Shown piece after piece: positions 50,064 to 61,352 of a DNA stretch of 64,000 bases. This DNA is from Rhodanobacter sp. DHB23 (GTDB lineage Bacteria > Pseudomonadota > Gammaproteobacteria > Xanthomonadales > Rhodanobacteraceae). Position 1 is the stretch's first letter, and each line of letters opens with the position of its first letter. The translations under genes and the position numbers were made by a program. The notes beneath the pieces are model-generated. The model was given only the letters and a program-made list of their open reading frames with translations, did not search any database and was not told the DNA's origin. Where the stretch lies: contig NZ_JACYXK010000019.1 in NCBI RefSeq assembly GCF_014842975.1, positions 1-64,000 on the forward strand, given 5' to 3'.

Positions 50064-50960
50064 TCAGCGATGGCGCTGCGCGGCGTAGTGCGCCAGCTCG
50101 GCCAGCAGTCCGCCGCGTGGCCCCAGCGGCGCGATGGCGTCGAGCGCCGTGGCGGTGAGTTCGGCCAGCCGCGCGCGCGAGGCATCGAGGCCGATGATCG
50201 AGGGGAAGGTGGGCTTGTCGGCGGCGGCGTCCTTGCCGGCGGTCTTGCCGATCACCGCGGAGTCGCCTTCCACGTCGAGGATGTCGTCGCGCACCTGGAA
50301 GGCCAGGCCCACTGCGCTGGCGTAGCGGTCCAGCGCGGCGAGCGTGGCGTGGTCCGCGCCGGCGGCGAGCGCGCCGAGTTGCACCGAGGCCTGGATCAGC
50401 GCGCCGGTCTTGCAGGCGTGCATGTGTTCCAGTTCGGCCAGGGTGAGCCTCCTGCCCACCGCGGCGAGATCCAGCGCCTGGCCGCCGGCCATGCCCTCGG
50501 CGCCGCAGGCGCGGCCCAGGGCATGCAGCATGCGCATGCCGGCGGCGGGGTCGGGCGCGGCATCGGGCACGGTGAGCAGCTCGAAGGCCAGCGCCTGCAG
50601 CGCGTCGCCCGCGAGTATCGCCATCGCCTCGCCGAACACGATGTGGCAGGTGGGGCGGCCGCGGCGCAGGTCGTCGTCGTCCATCGCGGGCAGGTCATCG
50701 TGCACCAGCGAATAGGCGTGGATCAGTTCCACCGCGCAGGCGGATGCGTCGAGCGCGGCATCGTCGCGGCCCAGCGCGTGGGCCGCGGCATAGACCAGCA
50801 ACGGGCGCAGGCGCTTGCCGCCGCCGAGCACGGCGTAGCGCATCGCGCGATGCAGTTCGACGGGCGGCTGTCCGGCATCGGGCAACCGCGCGTCCAGCGC
50901 CTGTTCGGCGCGGCGGATCAGCGTTTGCAGTGCCGGCCCCAGTTCAGTGTTCGGGTTCAA
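50064..50960 (-). CDS. ispA: (2E,6E)-farnesyl diphosphate synthase
   Basis: 298 aa. Both aspartate-rich motifs are present: [20 protein letters not shown] (first DDxxD) and [15 protein letters not shown] (second), plus [14 protein letters not shown] and MAGGQALDL. It condenses IPP with DMAPP and GPP. The only start giving the full N-terminus is TTG at 50958-50960, 17 bp inside the end of xseB, with no clear ribosome binding site; translational coupling to xseB is likely. dxs, often the next gene, is not here. Confidence 0.93.
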   Translation of the reverse strand: MNPNTELGPALQTLIRRAEQALDARLPDAGQPPVELHRAMRYAVLGGGKRLRPLLVYAAAHALGRDDAALDASACAVELIHAYSLVHDDLPAMDDDDLRRGRPTCHIVFGEAMAILAGDALQALAFELLTVPDAAPDPAAGMRMLHALGRACGAEGMAGGQALDLAAVGRRLTLAELEHMHACKTGALIQASVQLGALAAGADHATLAALDRYASAVGLAFQVRDDILDVEGDSAVIGKTAGKDAAADKPTFPSIIGLDASRARLAELTATALDAIAPLGPRGGLLAELAHYAAQRHR

Positions 50961-51201
50961 ACGGTTCGGCGCGGTCGGGGGCTTCGGGGTCGAGCAGCAG
51001 GCGCACGCGCAGTTCGGCTTGCTCCAGCGCCTGCTGGCAATGGCGGTACAGGCCGATGCCGCGCTCGAAGGAGGCCAGCGACTCGTCCAGGCTCTGCTGG
51101 CCGCCTTCCATCTTCGCCACCAGTTGCTCGAGCTCGTCCAGCGAGTGCTCGAAATCGGCGGCCGGGGGCGTCTTGGCGGCGGTGGAAGCGGTCTTGGCCA
51201 T
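50944..51201 (-). CDS. xseB: exodeoxyribonuclease VII small subunit
   Basis: 85 aa. The three-helix XseB signature [20 protein letters not shown] and [20 protein letters not shown] is complete. Partners with XseA to degrade single-stranded DNA. ATG at 51199-51201. Its last codons overlap the start of ispA, a common pairing. Confidence 0.94.
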   Translation of the reverse strand: MAKTASTAAKTPPAADFEHSLDELEQLVAKMEGGQQSLDESLASFERGIGLYRHCQQALEQAELRVRLLLDPEAPDRAEPFEPEH

Positions 51202-51298
51202 GGGCCGCAAAACTAGCGCAGGCCCTGCACGGAATCAATGATCGCGGTGGCGGCCCTGGCCGTCGTTGCCACGATCCTGGCCGGGACCGCGGCGGCGT

Positions 51299-52603
51299 TC
51301 AGGCTGCCGGCCGCCAGCACGGCCGGCTGCCGGCTTGCCGGAAGAGTGCCGCGCCGCGCGTGTTGCACCAGCGATCCGCCACGGCCACCAGCGTCCCGCC
51401 TTCGTACAGCAACGGGCAGGCGCCGCGCTGCCATGGCGGCAGGGCGGCCTGCTGGAACAGGTCGCGCAACTCGCGGGTGTGCGCGTCGCCGTCGGGCCGG
51501 ATGCGTTCGCCGCCCTGGCGCAGGCGCACGGTGAGCGGCGCGGACAGGCGTGCCTGCCCGTCGTGCAGCACGAGTTGCCCGCCGTCGGGCAGCGCCAGTG
51601 GCTCGCCCAGCCAAGGCGCCTGCCAGGATGGATCGACGGCCGGCCGCGGCGCGCGCGACCACAGGCGCCCCTTCCAGACATGCACCTCCGCCCCGGGCCA
51701 GCGGATGCAGGGCGACTGGCCGGGGCGCGCGCCGCACTGGCGTTCGACCTGCGTGCGTTGCGCGGTGGTGGGCGCGGGCAGGCCGCGTGCGTGCAGCCAG
51801 TGGGCCAGCAGCGGCTCCCGCAGCGCCGGTTCGAGCGCGAGCCAGCCTGCGGCGTCCAGGCTGCCCCGGGTGCCGTCGTGCAGGGTGTCGAAGGCCGCCA
51901 GCCATCGCCCGCGCAGCGCGTCGGCCGCGGCGCGGCTGAGCGCGGCGCTGTGCAGGATCGAATCCACCGCCTGCGGCCAATGCGCCGCCATGCGCGGCAG
52001 GATTTCGTGGCGCAGATGGTTGCGCGCGAGCCGGGTGTCGCCGTTCGACGGGTCGTCGATGCAGGACAATCCGTGCAGGGCGACGTAATCGCGCAGTTGC
52101 GCGCGCGTGATGTCGCGCAGCAGCGGCCGCCACAATGCGCCGCGGCCCAGCGGGCGGCGTTCGCGCATGCCGCCCAGCCCCTCCGGCCCGGCGCCGCGCA
52201 GCAGTTTCAGCAGCACGGTCTCGGCCTGGTCGTCGCGGTGATGGGCCAGCAGCAGGATTTCGCCGGGGCGAAGGCGGTTCTCGAAGGCGGCGTAGCGCGC
52301 GTGGCGCGCGGCGGCTTCGATGCCTTCGCCGCGCTGCGTTTCGACCTGTACGTGCACCGCTTCGCAGTCCACGTCGAGACCCGCGCAGAAGCGCCGGCAA
52401 TGCGCGGCCCATGCCGCGCTGCCCGCGTGCAGGCCGTGGTCGACGTGCAACGCGCGCAGGCCGCATGCACGCGCCTCGGGCAGTTGCGCCAGCGCGTGCA
52501 ACAGGGCGGTGGAGTCCGGGCCGCCGCTGTACGCCACGCACAATGGCGCCGGTGCCGCGTCGGCCAGGGCGGATCGCAGGTGTGCGCGCAGTGCGTCGCT
52601 CAC
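51299..52603 (-). CDS. tilS: tRNA(Ile)-lysidine synthase
   Basis: 434 aa. PP-loop SGGPDST at residues 26-32, LRALHVDHGLHAGS, LLAHHRDDQAETVLLKLLRGAG, RPLLRDITRAQLRDY and SNGDTRLARNHLRHEILP are the TilS signatures; the C-terminal substrate-binding domains are present. It lysidinylates C34 of the AUA-reading tRNA. The GTG start at 52601-52603 overlaps the stop of the NYN gene (GTGA). Confidence 0.93.
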   Translation of the reverse strand: MSDALRAHLRSALADAAPAPLCVAYSGGPDSTALLHALAQLPEARACGLRALHVDHGLHAGSAAWAAHCRRFCAGLDVDCEAVHVQVETQRGEGIEAAARHARYAAFENRLRPGEILLLAHHRDDQAETVLLKLLRGAGPEGLGGMRERRPLGRGALWRPLLRDITRAQLRDYVALHGLSCIDDPSNGDTRLARNHLRHEILPRMAAHWPQAVDSILHSAALSRAAADALRGRWLAAFDTLHDGTRGSLDAAGWLALEPALREPLLAHWLHARGLPAPTTAQRTQVERQCGARPGQSPCIRWPGAEVHVWKGRLWSRAPRPAVDPSWQAPWLGEPLALPDGGQLVLHDGQARLSAPLTVRLRQGGERIRPDGDAHTRELRDLFQQAALPPWQRGACPLLYEGGTLVAVADRWCNTRGAALFRQAGSRPCWRPAA

Positions 52604-53337
52604 TTCTTGCCGGCGCGCGGGCGCACGTAGAGGTGCTTGCCGTTGCCGATCTGGCGTTCTTCGGTCTCGAACAGGCCGATGCCCTTGATCAGGCCGCTGA
52701 GCTTGGCGTAGCCGTAGTTGCGCGAGTCGAAGTCGGGCGACTGCTTGCTGATGATCTGGCCGATGCGGGCGAGCTGCGCCCAGCCGGTGTCGTCGTCCGA
52801 GGTGGCGTCGATGGCGTTGCGCAGCAGGTTCACCAGGCGGGTGTCGCCGCGCAGCTCCTTCGCCGAGCGCGGTTTCGGCGCGCCCGCGGGTTCGGCCTCG
52901 GCGACGCCGGCCAGCACCTCGGTGTAGATGAACTTGTCGCAGGCGGTGCGGAACGGTTCGGGGGTCTTCTTCTCGCCGAAGCCGTACACGGTGAGCCCGG
53001 ACTCGCGGATGCGCGAGGCGAGCCGGGTGAAGTCGCTGTCGCTGGAGACGATGCAGAAGCCGTCGAAGCGGCCGCCGTAGAGCAGGTCCATCGCGTCGAT
53101 GATCATCGCCGAGTCGGTGGCGTTCTTGCCCACGGTGTAGCGGAACTGCTGGATCGGCTGGATCGAGTGGCGCAGCAGCGCCTCCTTCCAGCCGTTGAGA
53201 TCGGGCTTGGTCCAGTCGCCATAGATACGCTTGACGTGCGCGGTGCCGTACTTCGCCACCTCGGCCAGCAGGCCCTCGACGATGGCCGGGCGGGCGTTGT
53301 CGGCGTCGATCAGCACGGCGAGCTTGTCGTGGGCCAT
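52600..53337 (-). CDS. NYN-domain ribonuclease-like protein with OST-HTH domain
   Basis: 245 aa. N-terminal NYN/PIN-like domain: LAVLIDADNARPAIVEGLLA with the first acidic pair, KRIYGDWTKPDLNGW, AMIIDAMDLLYGG, and FCIVSSDSDFTRLASRIRE with the catalytic aspartates. The C-terminal ~75 residues (LVNLLRNAIDATSDDDTGWAQL through YAKLSGLIKGIG) form an OST-HTH/LOTUS RNA-binding domain. Probably an RNase of the LabA/DUF88 group. It is inserted between accA and tilS and coupled to tilS by a four-base overlap, which hints at a tRNA-related role, but that is inference. Confidence 0.85.
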   Translation of the reverse strand: MAHDKLAVLIDADNARPAIVEGLLAEVAKYGTAHVKRIYGDWTKPDLNGWKEALLRHSIQPIQQFRYTVGKNATDSAMIIDAMDLLYGGRFDGFCIVSSDSDFTRLASRIRESGLTVYGFGEKKTPEPFRTACDKFIYTEVLAGVAEAEPAGAPKPRSAKELRGDTRLVNLLRNAIDATSDDDTGWAQLARIGQIISKQSPDFDSRNYGYAKLSGLIKGIGLFETEERQIGNGKHLYVRPRAGKK

Positions 53338-53423
53338 GGCGGTTCCCGGCAGCGTGATGGTGCTGCCGATGGTAGCTCCGGCTGCGCGGCCATGCGTCGG
53401 GAGCAGCAACCCTCGGACGGGCC

Positions 53424-54380
<957 letters not shown>

Positions 54381-54456
54381 TCGCCGAGGTTCAGGGCATG
54401 GAAGCGCGGAAGTATAGCGGGCGCGCGGAAAACGGGTGGACGGGGGCGTATGGGCC

Positions 54457-57400
54457 TCAGCCCTCGCTACGCACCAGCCGCAGCCTGGCGGCCTGCACGC
54501 CCGGCAGCGCGCGCACCGCACGCAGCAGGTCGGGGATGGCTTCCACGCGCCATTCCTCGCCCAGCTCGAGATCGGCCTGCGCGTTGGCGTTGTGGTAGCC
54601 GTGCAGGGTGACGCTGGCGCGGCCACCGCGGAAGCCGGCCAGGGTCTGGCGCAACTGCGCGGCGAAGCCGGCGTCGATGCCGTTCAATTTCAATTGCAGC
54701 AGGCGCGCATGGCGGCGGCAGGCGTCGGCCAGGGTGGTGGCGCTCCTGGCGCGGATCTGGAAACCGCCGCCGGAGAATTCGTCGATGCGCAGGCCGCCCT
54801 CGACGATCAGCATCTCGTCGCGCACCAGCAGCGGAGCGACCTGCTGGTACAGCTCGCCGAAGAAGCTCACCTCGATCGCGCCGGTGCCGTCCTCCAGTCG
54901 CACGAAGGCGTCGCTGTCGCCGCGCTTGCGCACGGCGACCACCATGCCGGCGGCCGTCCACGGCGTATCCGGGCCGCGGCGGAAGCGGTTGCCGTCGTCG
55001 CCGTCGCTCTTGCGCGGCTTCGGCGGCTGATAGCGGTCGACGATCTCGCCCAGCGGGCAGGTGGCGAGCTGGGCCAGCTCCTCGCGCCAGGGATCGACGG
55101 GATGGCCGGAGAGGTAGTGGCCCAGCGTGTCGCGCTCGCCTTGCAGCTTCTGTTCCAGCGGCCAGTCGGGCGCGGTGGGCAGCTCGATCTGCACCACCGG
55201 CGTGGACGCGCCCATGGCGGCGCCGAACATGTCGTTCTGGCCGGACTGGCGGTCGCGCAGGTGCTGCTCGGCGGCCTTGATCGCGTCCGGCAGCTGCAGC
55301 ATCAGGCTGGCGCGGTTGGGCGCCAGCGCGTCCAGCGAGCCGGAGAGGATCAGCGCTTCGAGCACGCGCCGGTTGAGCTTGGTGGGGTCGACGCGGCGGC
55401 AGAAATCGGCGAGGTCCTTGTACGCGCCGCCGCGCTGGCGTTCCGCGACGATGGACTCGCAGGCGCCCTGGCCCACGCCCTTGATCGCGCCCAAGCCGTA
55501 GCGGATGACCTTGGGTTCGACGGCGACGAACATGTAGTCCGAGGCGTTTACGTCCGGCGGCAGCACGGTGAGGCCGATCGCCCTGGATTCCTCGATGAAG
55601 GTCACCGCCTTGTCGGTGTTGTCCATGTCCGACGAGATCGTCGCGGCCATGAACTCGGCGGGGTAGTGCGCCTTCAGCCATGCGGTCTGGTAGGAGACCA
55701 GCGCGTAGGCGGCGGCGTGCGACTTGTTGAAGCCGTAGCCGGCGAACTTCTCCATCACGTCGAAGATCTCGTCTGCCTTGTCGCCGCCCACACCGTCCTT
55801 CGCCGCGCCCTCGCGGAACTTGGCGCGCTCCTTCGCCATCTCCTCGACTTTCTTCTTGCCCATCGCGCGGCGCAGCAGGTCGGCGCCGCCGAGCGTGTAG
55901 CCGCCCACGATCTGCGCCATCTGCATCACCTGCTCCTGGTAGACCATGATGCCGTAGGTCTCTTTCAGGATCGGCTCGACGCGCGGGTCGGGGTACACCA
56001 CCTCCTCGCGGCCGTGCTTGCGCGCCACGAAGTTGGGGATCAGGTCCATCGGGCCGGGGCGGTACAGCGCGCCCAGCGCGATGAGGTCGTCGAAGCGGTC
56101 GGGTTTGGCGTCCTTCAGCATGCGCTGCATGCCCGAGGATTCGAACTGGAAGATCGCCACGGTCTTCGCCTTGGCGAAGATCTCGGCGTAGGTGGTGGCG
56201 TCGTCCAGCGGCAGCTTGGCGATGTCCAGCGGCTCTTCGCCCAGGGGATCGTAGGCAACCGCAGGCTGCTGCGGATTTCCTTCCCCTGCTTGCTGGGGAA
56301 GCTGCCCGGAGGGCGGGTGGGGTCGCTCTTGCGCGCGGCGCGCGTTGATCGCCTTCACCGCCCAGTCGATGATGGTGAGCGTGCGCAGGCCGAGGAAGTC
56401 GAACTTCACCAGGCCGACGGCTTCGACGTCGTCCTTGTCGTACTGGGTGACCACGCCGCCGCCGCCCGCTTCGCAGTACAGCGGCGCGTATTCGGTGAGC
56501 GTCTGCTGGCCGATCACCACGCCGCCGGCGTGCTTGCCCACGTTGCGGGTGAGGCTTTCCAGCTTCAGCGCGAGGTCGATCAGCGGGCGCGCCTCGTCCT
56601 CGTCCTGTTCGTACAGCTCGCAGAATTCCTTGACGACGCGCTCGGGTTCCTTCTTCGATTTTTCCGTGCGGCCCAGCGCGTCGGACAGCGTGAGGTCGAG
56701 CGGGCGCGACGGGATCAGCTTGGCGATCTTGTCCACCGCGCCGTAGCCCATGCCGAGCACGCGGCCGGAGTCGCGCAGCACCGCTTTCGCCGCCATCGAG
56801 CCGTAGGTGATGATCTGGCTGACGTGGTCGCGGCCGTACTTGCGCGACACATAGTCGATCACCTCGTCGCGGCGGTCCATGCAGAAGTCGATGTCGAAGT
56901 CGGGCATCGACACGCGTTCGGGGTTGAGGAAGCGCTCGAACAGCAGGTTGAACTGCAGCGGGTCGAGGTCGGTGATCTTCAGCACCCAGGCCACCAGCGA
57001 GCCCGCGCCCGAGCCGCGGCCCGGGCCCACCGGGATGCCGTTCTGTTTGCCCCAGTTGATGAAGTCCGCCACGATCAGGAAGTAGCCGGGGAAGCCCATC
57101 TTGATGATGACGTCCAGCTCGCGTTCCAGCCGCGCCTCGTAGTCGGCGCGGCTGTAGCCCGCGGCCAGCGGCGCGGCGGCGAGGCGCTCCTGCAGGCCCT
57201 GCCGTGACAGCTCGCGGATGTGGCTGTCGAGGTCGTAGCCCGCGGGCACCGGGAAGTCGGGCAGGTAATACTTGCCGAACTCCAGTTCGAGGTTGCAGCG
57301 CCTGGCCAGTTCGACGGTGTTTTCCAGCGCCTCGGGAATGTCCGCGAACAGCTCGGCCATTTCCCCGGGGGATTTCAGGTATTGCTGGTCGCTGTAGTCG

Positions 57401-58089
57401 CGCGGGCGCTTGGGGTCGGCCAGCACGCGGCCCTGGTGGATGCAGACGCGCGCCTCGTGCGCCTCGAAGTCGTCGCGCTTGAGGAAGCGCACGTCGTTGC
57501 TGGCGACCACCGGCAGTTCGAGTTCGGCGGCCAGCGCCAGCGCGGCCGAGTTCCAGGCCTCCTCGCCTTCGCGGCCGCAGCGGACGAGTTCGAGATACAG
57601 GCGCTCCGGGAACAGCCGCGCCAGCGGGCGCAGCCGCGCCAGCGCGGCGTCATGGCCCTGCGCCAACGCGATGCGCGCCACCTCGCTCTCGCGGCCGAGC
57701 AGGGCGATCAGGCCAGCCGTCGTGGTGGTGGTGAGCCAGCCGGACTCGACCAGGGCGCGGCCGCCGTGCTGGCCTTCCTGCCACGCGCGCGAGACCAGGC
57801 GCGACAGGTTGAGGTAACCCTCGCGGTGCTGGCACAGCAGGGTGAGCCGCCACGGGCGCGGGTCGTCCGCCGCACCGATCCACAGGTCGCTGCCGCAGAT
57901 CGGCTTGACTCCCGCCGCGTGGCAGGCCTTGTAGAACTTCACCAGCGCGAACATGTTGCATTCGTCGGTGAGCGCCACCGCGGGCATGCCCGCCTGCGCG
58001 CAGGCGGCGACCATCGCCTTGATGCGGATGGTCGAATCGACCAGCGAGTACTCGCTGTGCAGGTGGGTGTGGACGAAGCGGGCGGACAT
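54457..58089 (-). CDS. dnaE: DNA polymerase III alpha subunit
   Basis: 1210 aa, about 50 longer than E. coli DnaE. N-terminal PHP domain ([15 protein letters not shown]), C-family polymerase core with [14 protein letters not shown] and the catalytic [14 protein letters not shown], tandem HhH, and a C-terminal OB-fold ([20 protein letters not shown]). Around residues 587-607 there is extra sequence, [20 protein letters not shown], encoded by a family B repeat (56270-56330) that stays in frame. It lies near the junction between polymerase subdomains and is probably a tolerated surface loop. The replicative polymerase is essential, so the insert cannot destroy function. Confidence 0.97.
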   Translation of the reverse strand: MSARFVHTHLHSEYSLVDSTIRIKAMVAACAQAGMPAVALTDECNMFALVKFYKACHAAGVKPICGSDLWIGAADDPRPWRLTLLCQHREGYLNLSRLVSRAWQEGQHGGRALVESGWLTTTTTAGLIALLGRESEVARIALAQGHDAALARLRPLARLFPERLYLELVRCGREGEEAWNSAALALAAELELPVVASNDVRFLKRDDFEAHEARVCIHQGRVLADPKRPRDYSDQQYLKSPGEMAELFADIPEALENTVELARRCNLELEFGKYYLPDFPVPAGYDLDSHIRELSRQGLQERLAAAPLAAGYSRADYEARLERELDVIIKMGFPGYFLIVADFINWGKQNGIPVGPGRGSGAGSLVAWVLKITDLDPLQFNLLFERFLNPERVSMPDFDIDFCMDRRDEVIDYVSRKYGRDHVSQIITYGSMAAKAVLRDSGRVLGMGYGAVDKIAKLIPSRPLDLTLSDALGRTEKSKKEPERVVKEFCELYEQDEDEARPLIDLALKLESLTRNVGKHAGGVVIGQQTLTEYAPLYCEAGGGGVVTQYDKDDVEAVGLVKFDFLGLRTLTIIDWAVKAINARRAQERPHPPSGQLPQQAGEGNPQQPAVAYDPLGEEPLDIAKLPLDDATTYAEIFAKAKTVAIFQFESSGMQRMLKDAKPDRFDDLIALGALYRPGPMDLIPNFVARKHGREEVVYPDPRVEPILKETYGIMVYQEQVMQMAQIVGGYTLGGADLLRRAMGKKKVEEMAKERAKFREGAAKDGVGGDKADEIFDVMEKFAGYGFNKSHAAAYALVSYQTAWLKAHYPAEFMAATISSDMDNTDKAVTFIEESRAIGLTVLPPDVNASDYMFVAVEPKVIRYGLGAIKGVGQGACESIVAERQRGGAYKDLADFCRRVDPTKLNRRVLEALILSGSLDALAPNRASLMLQLPDAIKAAEQHLRDRQSGQNDMFGAAMGASTPVVQIELPTAPDWPLEQKLQGERDTLGHYLSGHPVDPWREELAQLATCPLGEIVDRYQPPKPRKSDGDDGNRFRRGPDTPWTAAGMVVAVRKRGDSDAFVRLEDGTGAIEVSFFGELYQQVAPLLVRDEMLIVEGGLRIDEFSGGGFQIRARSATTLADACRRHARLLQLKLNGIDAGFAAQLRQTLAGFRGGRASVTLHGYHNANAQADLELGEEWRVEAIPDLLRAVRALPGVQAARLRLVRSEG
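56270..56330. repeat. family B palindromic repeat inside dnaE
   Basis: TTCCCCTGCTTGCTGGGGAA hairpin followed by GCTGCCCGGAGGGCGGGTGGGG, matching the hairpin-plus-G-rich-tail layout of the REP elements at 29028 and 10739. It adds about 20 codons to dnaE without a stop. Confidence 0.65.
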
Positions 58090-58197
58090 GCGGACTCATC
58101 AGGCAAGCCTTGGAAGGCTAACCGTGGCGGGACCTGCTCACAAGCTTGACAGTCGCCGGTGCAATGCTCCGCCGGAAGGCAGCGCGGCGCGGCGCAT

Positions 58198-58749
58198 TCA
58201 CTGCGTGGCTGCGCCGGTCGGAACGTCTGCGGCGGGCGCCGTCGCCTCGGCCATCAGGGTGTTGATCTCGGCGACGAGTTCGTCCAGGTCGCTTTCGCCA
58301 TAGCCGACCCGGATGTCGGCGATGCTGCCGTTCTTGTGCAACAGCACCATGACCGGAAGCATGCGGCTGGCGCCGTAGGGCTCGCCGATGCTGCCGTGCT
58401 CGTCCCAGGTGATCAGCAGCCCGGGCATGCGCCTGTTGAGGACCCGCGAGGCACGCACGAAGACCGGGCGGTCTTCCTTGCTGTTGACGTAGACGACCTG
58501 GAGCGGGAGGCGGCGGTCGGTCGCGAGGGTCTGCAACCCGGCGAGTATGGGCATCTCCTTCATGCAGTACTTGCACCAGGTCGCCCAGAAGCCGAGCACC
58601 ACCACCTTGCCATGCAGCGCGGATGCCGTGACGGTCTGCCCGTCCAGGGTCCGGCCCAGCAGGTCGGGCGGCAGGTCGCCCGGTTTTGCCTCGGCCATGA
58701 GGCCGGTGCTGGCCAGCAGACCGCAGAGCAGGGCAATCATTGCGCGCAT
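58198..58749 (-). CDS. thioredoxin-like TlpA/ResA-type protein
   Basis: 183 aa with a signal peptide (MRAMIALLCGLLASTGLMAEA) after a GGGAGAG ribosome binding site. Redoxin domain with active site FWATWCKYCMKEMP (CxxC), VVYVNSKEDRPVF and the cis-proline region MLPVMVLLHKNG. Probably a periplasmic thiol-disulfide oxidoreductase that keeps a partner reduced. It lies between rnhB and dnaE, which are normally adjacent in this cluster, and 99 bp after a small gene on the same strand. Confidence 0.85.
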   Translation of the reverse strand: MRAMIALLCGLLASTGLMAEAKPGDLPPDLLGRTLDGQTVTASALHGKVVVLGFWATWCKYCMKEMPILAGLQTLATDRRLPLQVVYVNSKEDRPVFVRASRVLNRRMPGLLITWDEHGSIGEPYGASRMLPVMVLLHKNGSIADIRVGYGESDLDELVAEINTLMAEATAPAADVPTGAATQ

Positions 58750-58848
58750 CCGTTCTCTCCCTGTAGTGGCCGGCCATGGCGGCCGGCATGCGGATCGGTA
58801 CCCGCCGCTTCCGGGAAACGATGTTCGCACGGGAGGCGCGGCGTCGCC

Positions 58849-59049
58849 TCAGCTCACGTGGAAACGTTCGTCCTGTTCGGGCTTCAGGTAATGCTCGAGG
58901 CCGCTCACCAACAGTGGCTGGTGGTTGTAGTCGGAGTGCGGCGGGGTCGGGTTGCCGTCGGTGTCGGCAGCGGTGGCGATCTTGCCGGCAGGCGAAGGGG
59001 AGCCGGGCGGCGTCGGCTCGATGGACAGTCGATCGATCGGAAGCATCAT
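58849..59049 (-). CDS. small hypothetical protein upstream of the TlpA-like gene
   Basis: 66 aa (MMLPIDRLSIEPTPPGSPSP...), with AGGAG seven bases upstream of the ATGATG. It is Pro/Thr-rich, without cysteines or membrane segments, and ends LKPEQDERFHVS. The middle TDGNPTPPHSDYNHQPLLVS looks disordered. No family recognised. A good ribosome binding site and the position directly upstream of the TlpA-like gene support it as real; a longer frame upstream has none. Confidence 0.45.
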   Translation of the reverse strand: MMLPIDRLSIEPTPPGSPSPAGKIATAADTDGNPTPPHSDYNHQPLLVSGLEHYLKPEQDERFHVS

Positions 59050-59298
59050 GGCACGGCTCCTGCGGTTCGTTGGCGCGGATGGCCATGCGGTGGCAGTGCT
59101 TGCCGTCGGCATGGCCGGTGCGTCCATGCGGGCGATGATCCCGGTGACTATGATGCGCCCGATCGGGGGAAGGTTGCATGCGATTTTTGCGCACTGTTCC
59201 CCTTTTCCGGCGCGGTGTTTCGCACGGGCAGGCGTGCCGGTGGGATCCGCGCGGCCTGTCCACGATCGCCACATCACCCGCGGGGCGTGGGTAGGCTC

Positions 59299-59907
59299 TC
59301 AGGACAGCACGCCCTGATCGAGCAACCGGCGTACCGGCGCGAAGCTGCGCCGGTGCTGCACGCAGGGCCCGAGCTCCTGCAGCGCGGCGAGGTGGGCTGG
59401 CGTGGGGTAGCCCTTGTGCACGGCGAAACCGTAGCCCGGGTGGACGGCCTCCAGCGCCACCATCAGCCGGTCGCGGGTGACCTTGGCGAGGATGGACGCG
59501 GCGCTGATCGCCGGTTCCAGCGCATCGCCGCCCACGATGGCGCGGCCGGGGCAGGGCAGGTCCTTGGGCAGCTTGTTGCCGTCCACCAGGGCTTCCTGCG
59601 CGGCCGGCGCGAGGCCGGCCACGGCGCGGCTCATGCCGGCCATGGTGGCCTGGAAGATGTTGCGGCGGTCGATCTCCTCCGCTTCCACCACCACGATGCA
59701 ATGCGCCAGGGCGCGTTCGACGATCTGCGGGAACAGCGCTTCGCGCTTCTTCTCGCTCAGTTTCTTGGAGTCGTCGAGGCCGGCGATGGGGCGCATGGGG
59801 TCGAGGATCACCGCGGCCACCACCACCGGGCCGGCGAGCGGGCCGCGGCCGGCTTCGTCCACCCCCGCTCTTAAAAAAACCTGGTTTGGCAAAGTCGAAG
59901 TACTCAT
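59299..59907 (-). CDS. rnhB: ribonuclease HII
   Basis: 202 aa. Catalytic motifs [16 protein letters not shown] (Asp-Glu), [32 protein letters not shown] and [15 protein letters not shown]. Removes ribonucleotides from RNA-DNA hybrids. ATG at 59905-59907. It is separated from lpxB by an inverted pair of family B repeats (59952-60096). Confidence 0.95.
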   Translation of the reverse strand: MSTSTLPNQVFLRAGVDEAGRGPLAGPVVVAAVILDPMRPIAGLDDSKKLSEKKREALFPQIVERALAHCIVVVEAEEIDRRNIFQATMAGMSRAVAGLAPAAQEALVDGNKLPKDLPCPGRAIVGGDALEPAISAASILAKVTRDRLMVALEAVHPGYGFAVHKGYPTPAHLAALQELGPCVQHRRSFAPVRRLLDQGVLS

Positions 59908-59951
59908 TGGCTGCAGAGGTGTCGATGGAGCGAAACCGCAAGGCACGTTCG

Positions 59952-60096
59952 CCTCCTCTCCCGCCTGCGGGAGAGGATTGAGGAGAGGGGGAGGCGAGGC
60001 TTGCGGCCATGTTGTTCGAAGCGCGCTTCGATGCAGCTTCAGCGCGGGCACCCGCCCCTCATCCCAACCCTCACCCCGGCGGGGAGTGGGAGGAAG
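59952..60096. repeat. REPIN-like inverted pair, family B
   Basis: Left element 59952-59995: hairpin CCTCTCCCGCCTGCGGGAGAGG then ATTGAGGAGAGGGGG. Right element, inverted, 60056-60096: CCCCTCATCCCAACCCTCACCCCGGCGGGGAGTGGG. The right element carries the lpxB stop codon (60071-60073). Confidence 0.75.
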
Positions 60097-61288
60097 GTGC
60101 TTCCAGCAACTCCGCGATTGCCCCTGCCGCCGCATCCGCCGCGCTGCCATCCAGGTCCACCCGCAAGGCCCGGTGCAGATGCTCGAACGCCGCCACGATG
60201 GCACCGCGGCGCTCGCTGTCGTTGAACAGCGCGAGCACGGCATCGGCGAGCTTCGCGGCGGTGCAGTCGTCCTGCATCAGCTCGGGCGCCAGCATGGCGC
60301 GTTCGCCCATGCCGCAGGCGCGGGCGAGGATGTTGGGCAGCGCATAGACGTCGGTCTTGAGCATGCGCAGCAGCTTCGCGATGCGATAGCTCGCCGGCGA
60401 GACGCGGTAGCCCACCACCATGGGGCGCTTGGCCAGCATCGCTTCCAGCGTGGCGGTGCCGGAGGCGAGCAACACCACGTCGGCGGCCTGCATGGCTTCG
60501 TGGGCATGGCCATCCAGCAGCAGCGGCGCGTGGGCGTCCTGCGGCATCCTCGCGAGCAGGGTGCGCAGCGACTCCAGCATGCGCGGGTTGGCGGCGGGTA
60601 TCACCACGCGCAGGCCGGGCAGGGCGGCGGCGACGCGTCGCGCGGCGTCGAGGAAGAGCTCGCCCAGGCGCGCCAGCTCGCTGCCGCGGCTGCCGGGCAG
60701 CACGGCCAGCACCGGCACGCCCTGCGGCAGCTGCAGCGCCTCGCGCGCGGCGGCGCGGTCGGACACCAGCGGGAAGCGGTCGGCCAGCGGGTGGCCGGTG
60801 AAGCGCGCATCGACGCCGTGCTTCGCGTAGATCGCGGGCTCCATCGGGAACAGGCACAGCACGCGGTCGGCCGAGCGGCCGATCTTCCCGGCGCGCTTTT
60901 CGCGCCACGCCCACACCGAAGGGCTGACGTAGTGCACGGTGCGCAGGCCGGCCTTTCGCAGCCGCTCTTCCACGCCCAGGTTGAAGTCCGGCGCGTCGAT
61001 GCCGACCACCAGCGCCGGCTGCGCGGCGACCAGGCGGGCGACCAGTTCCCTGCGCAGCCTGAGCAGGCGCGGCAGGTGCGATACCACCTCGGCGAAGCCG
61101 AACAGCGACAGTTCGTGGATGTCGTACCAGGACTCGAAGCCCTGCGCCTGCATGCGCTTGCCGCCGATGCCGACGAAGCGGGCGAGCGGGTAGCGGGCGC
61201 GCAACGCGGCGATCAGGTCGGCGCCGAGCTGGTCGCCGGAGTCTTCGCCGGCCAAGAGGGCAATGAGATGTGGCTGTGTGTTGGTCAT
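60071..61288 (-). CDS. lpxB: lipid-A-disaccharide synthase
   Basis: 405 aa, GT19 family. [20 protein letters not shown] at the N-terminus, [36 protein letters not shown]-like [15 protein letters not shown], and [23 protein letters not shown] identify it. Joins UDP-diacylglucosamine to lipid X. The ATG at 61286-61288 is used. The last ~10 residues ([10 protein letters not shown]) and the TGA come from a family B repeat, so the C-terminus is repeat-derived. Confidence 0.95.
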   Translation of the reverse strand: MTNTQPHLIALLAGEDSGDQLGADLIAALRARYPLARFVGIGGKRMQAQGFESWYDIHELSLFGFAEVVSHLPRLLRLRRELVARLVAAQPALVVGIDAPDFNLGVEERLRKAGLRTVHYVSPSVWAWREKRAGKIGRSADRVLCLFPMEPAIYAKHGVDARFTGHPLADRFPLVSDRAAAREALQLPQGVPVLAVLPGSRGSELARLGELFLDAARRVAAALPGLRVVIPAANPRMLESLRTLLARMPQDAHAPLLLDGHAHEAMQAADVVLLASGTATLEAMLAKRPMVVGYRVSPASYRIAKLLRMLKTDVYALPNILARACGMGERAMLAPELMQDDCTAAKLADAVLALFNDSERRGAIVAAFEHLHRALRVDLDGSAADAAAGAIAELLEAPSSHSPPG

Positions 61289-61352
61289 GCTTGGAGCAGG
61301 AGCAAAGGCCCGTGCCTGATTTGCCGATATGCGGGGCGCATATCGGCGACGC

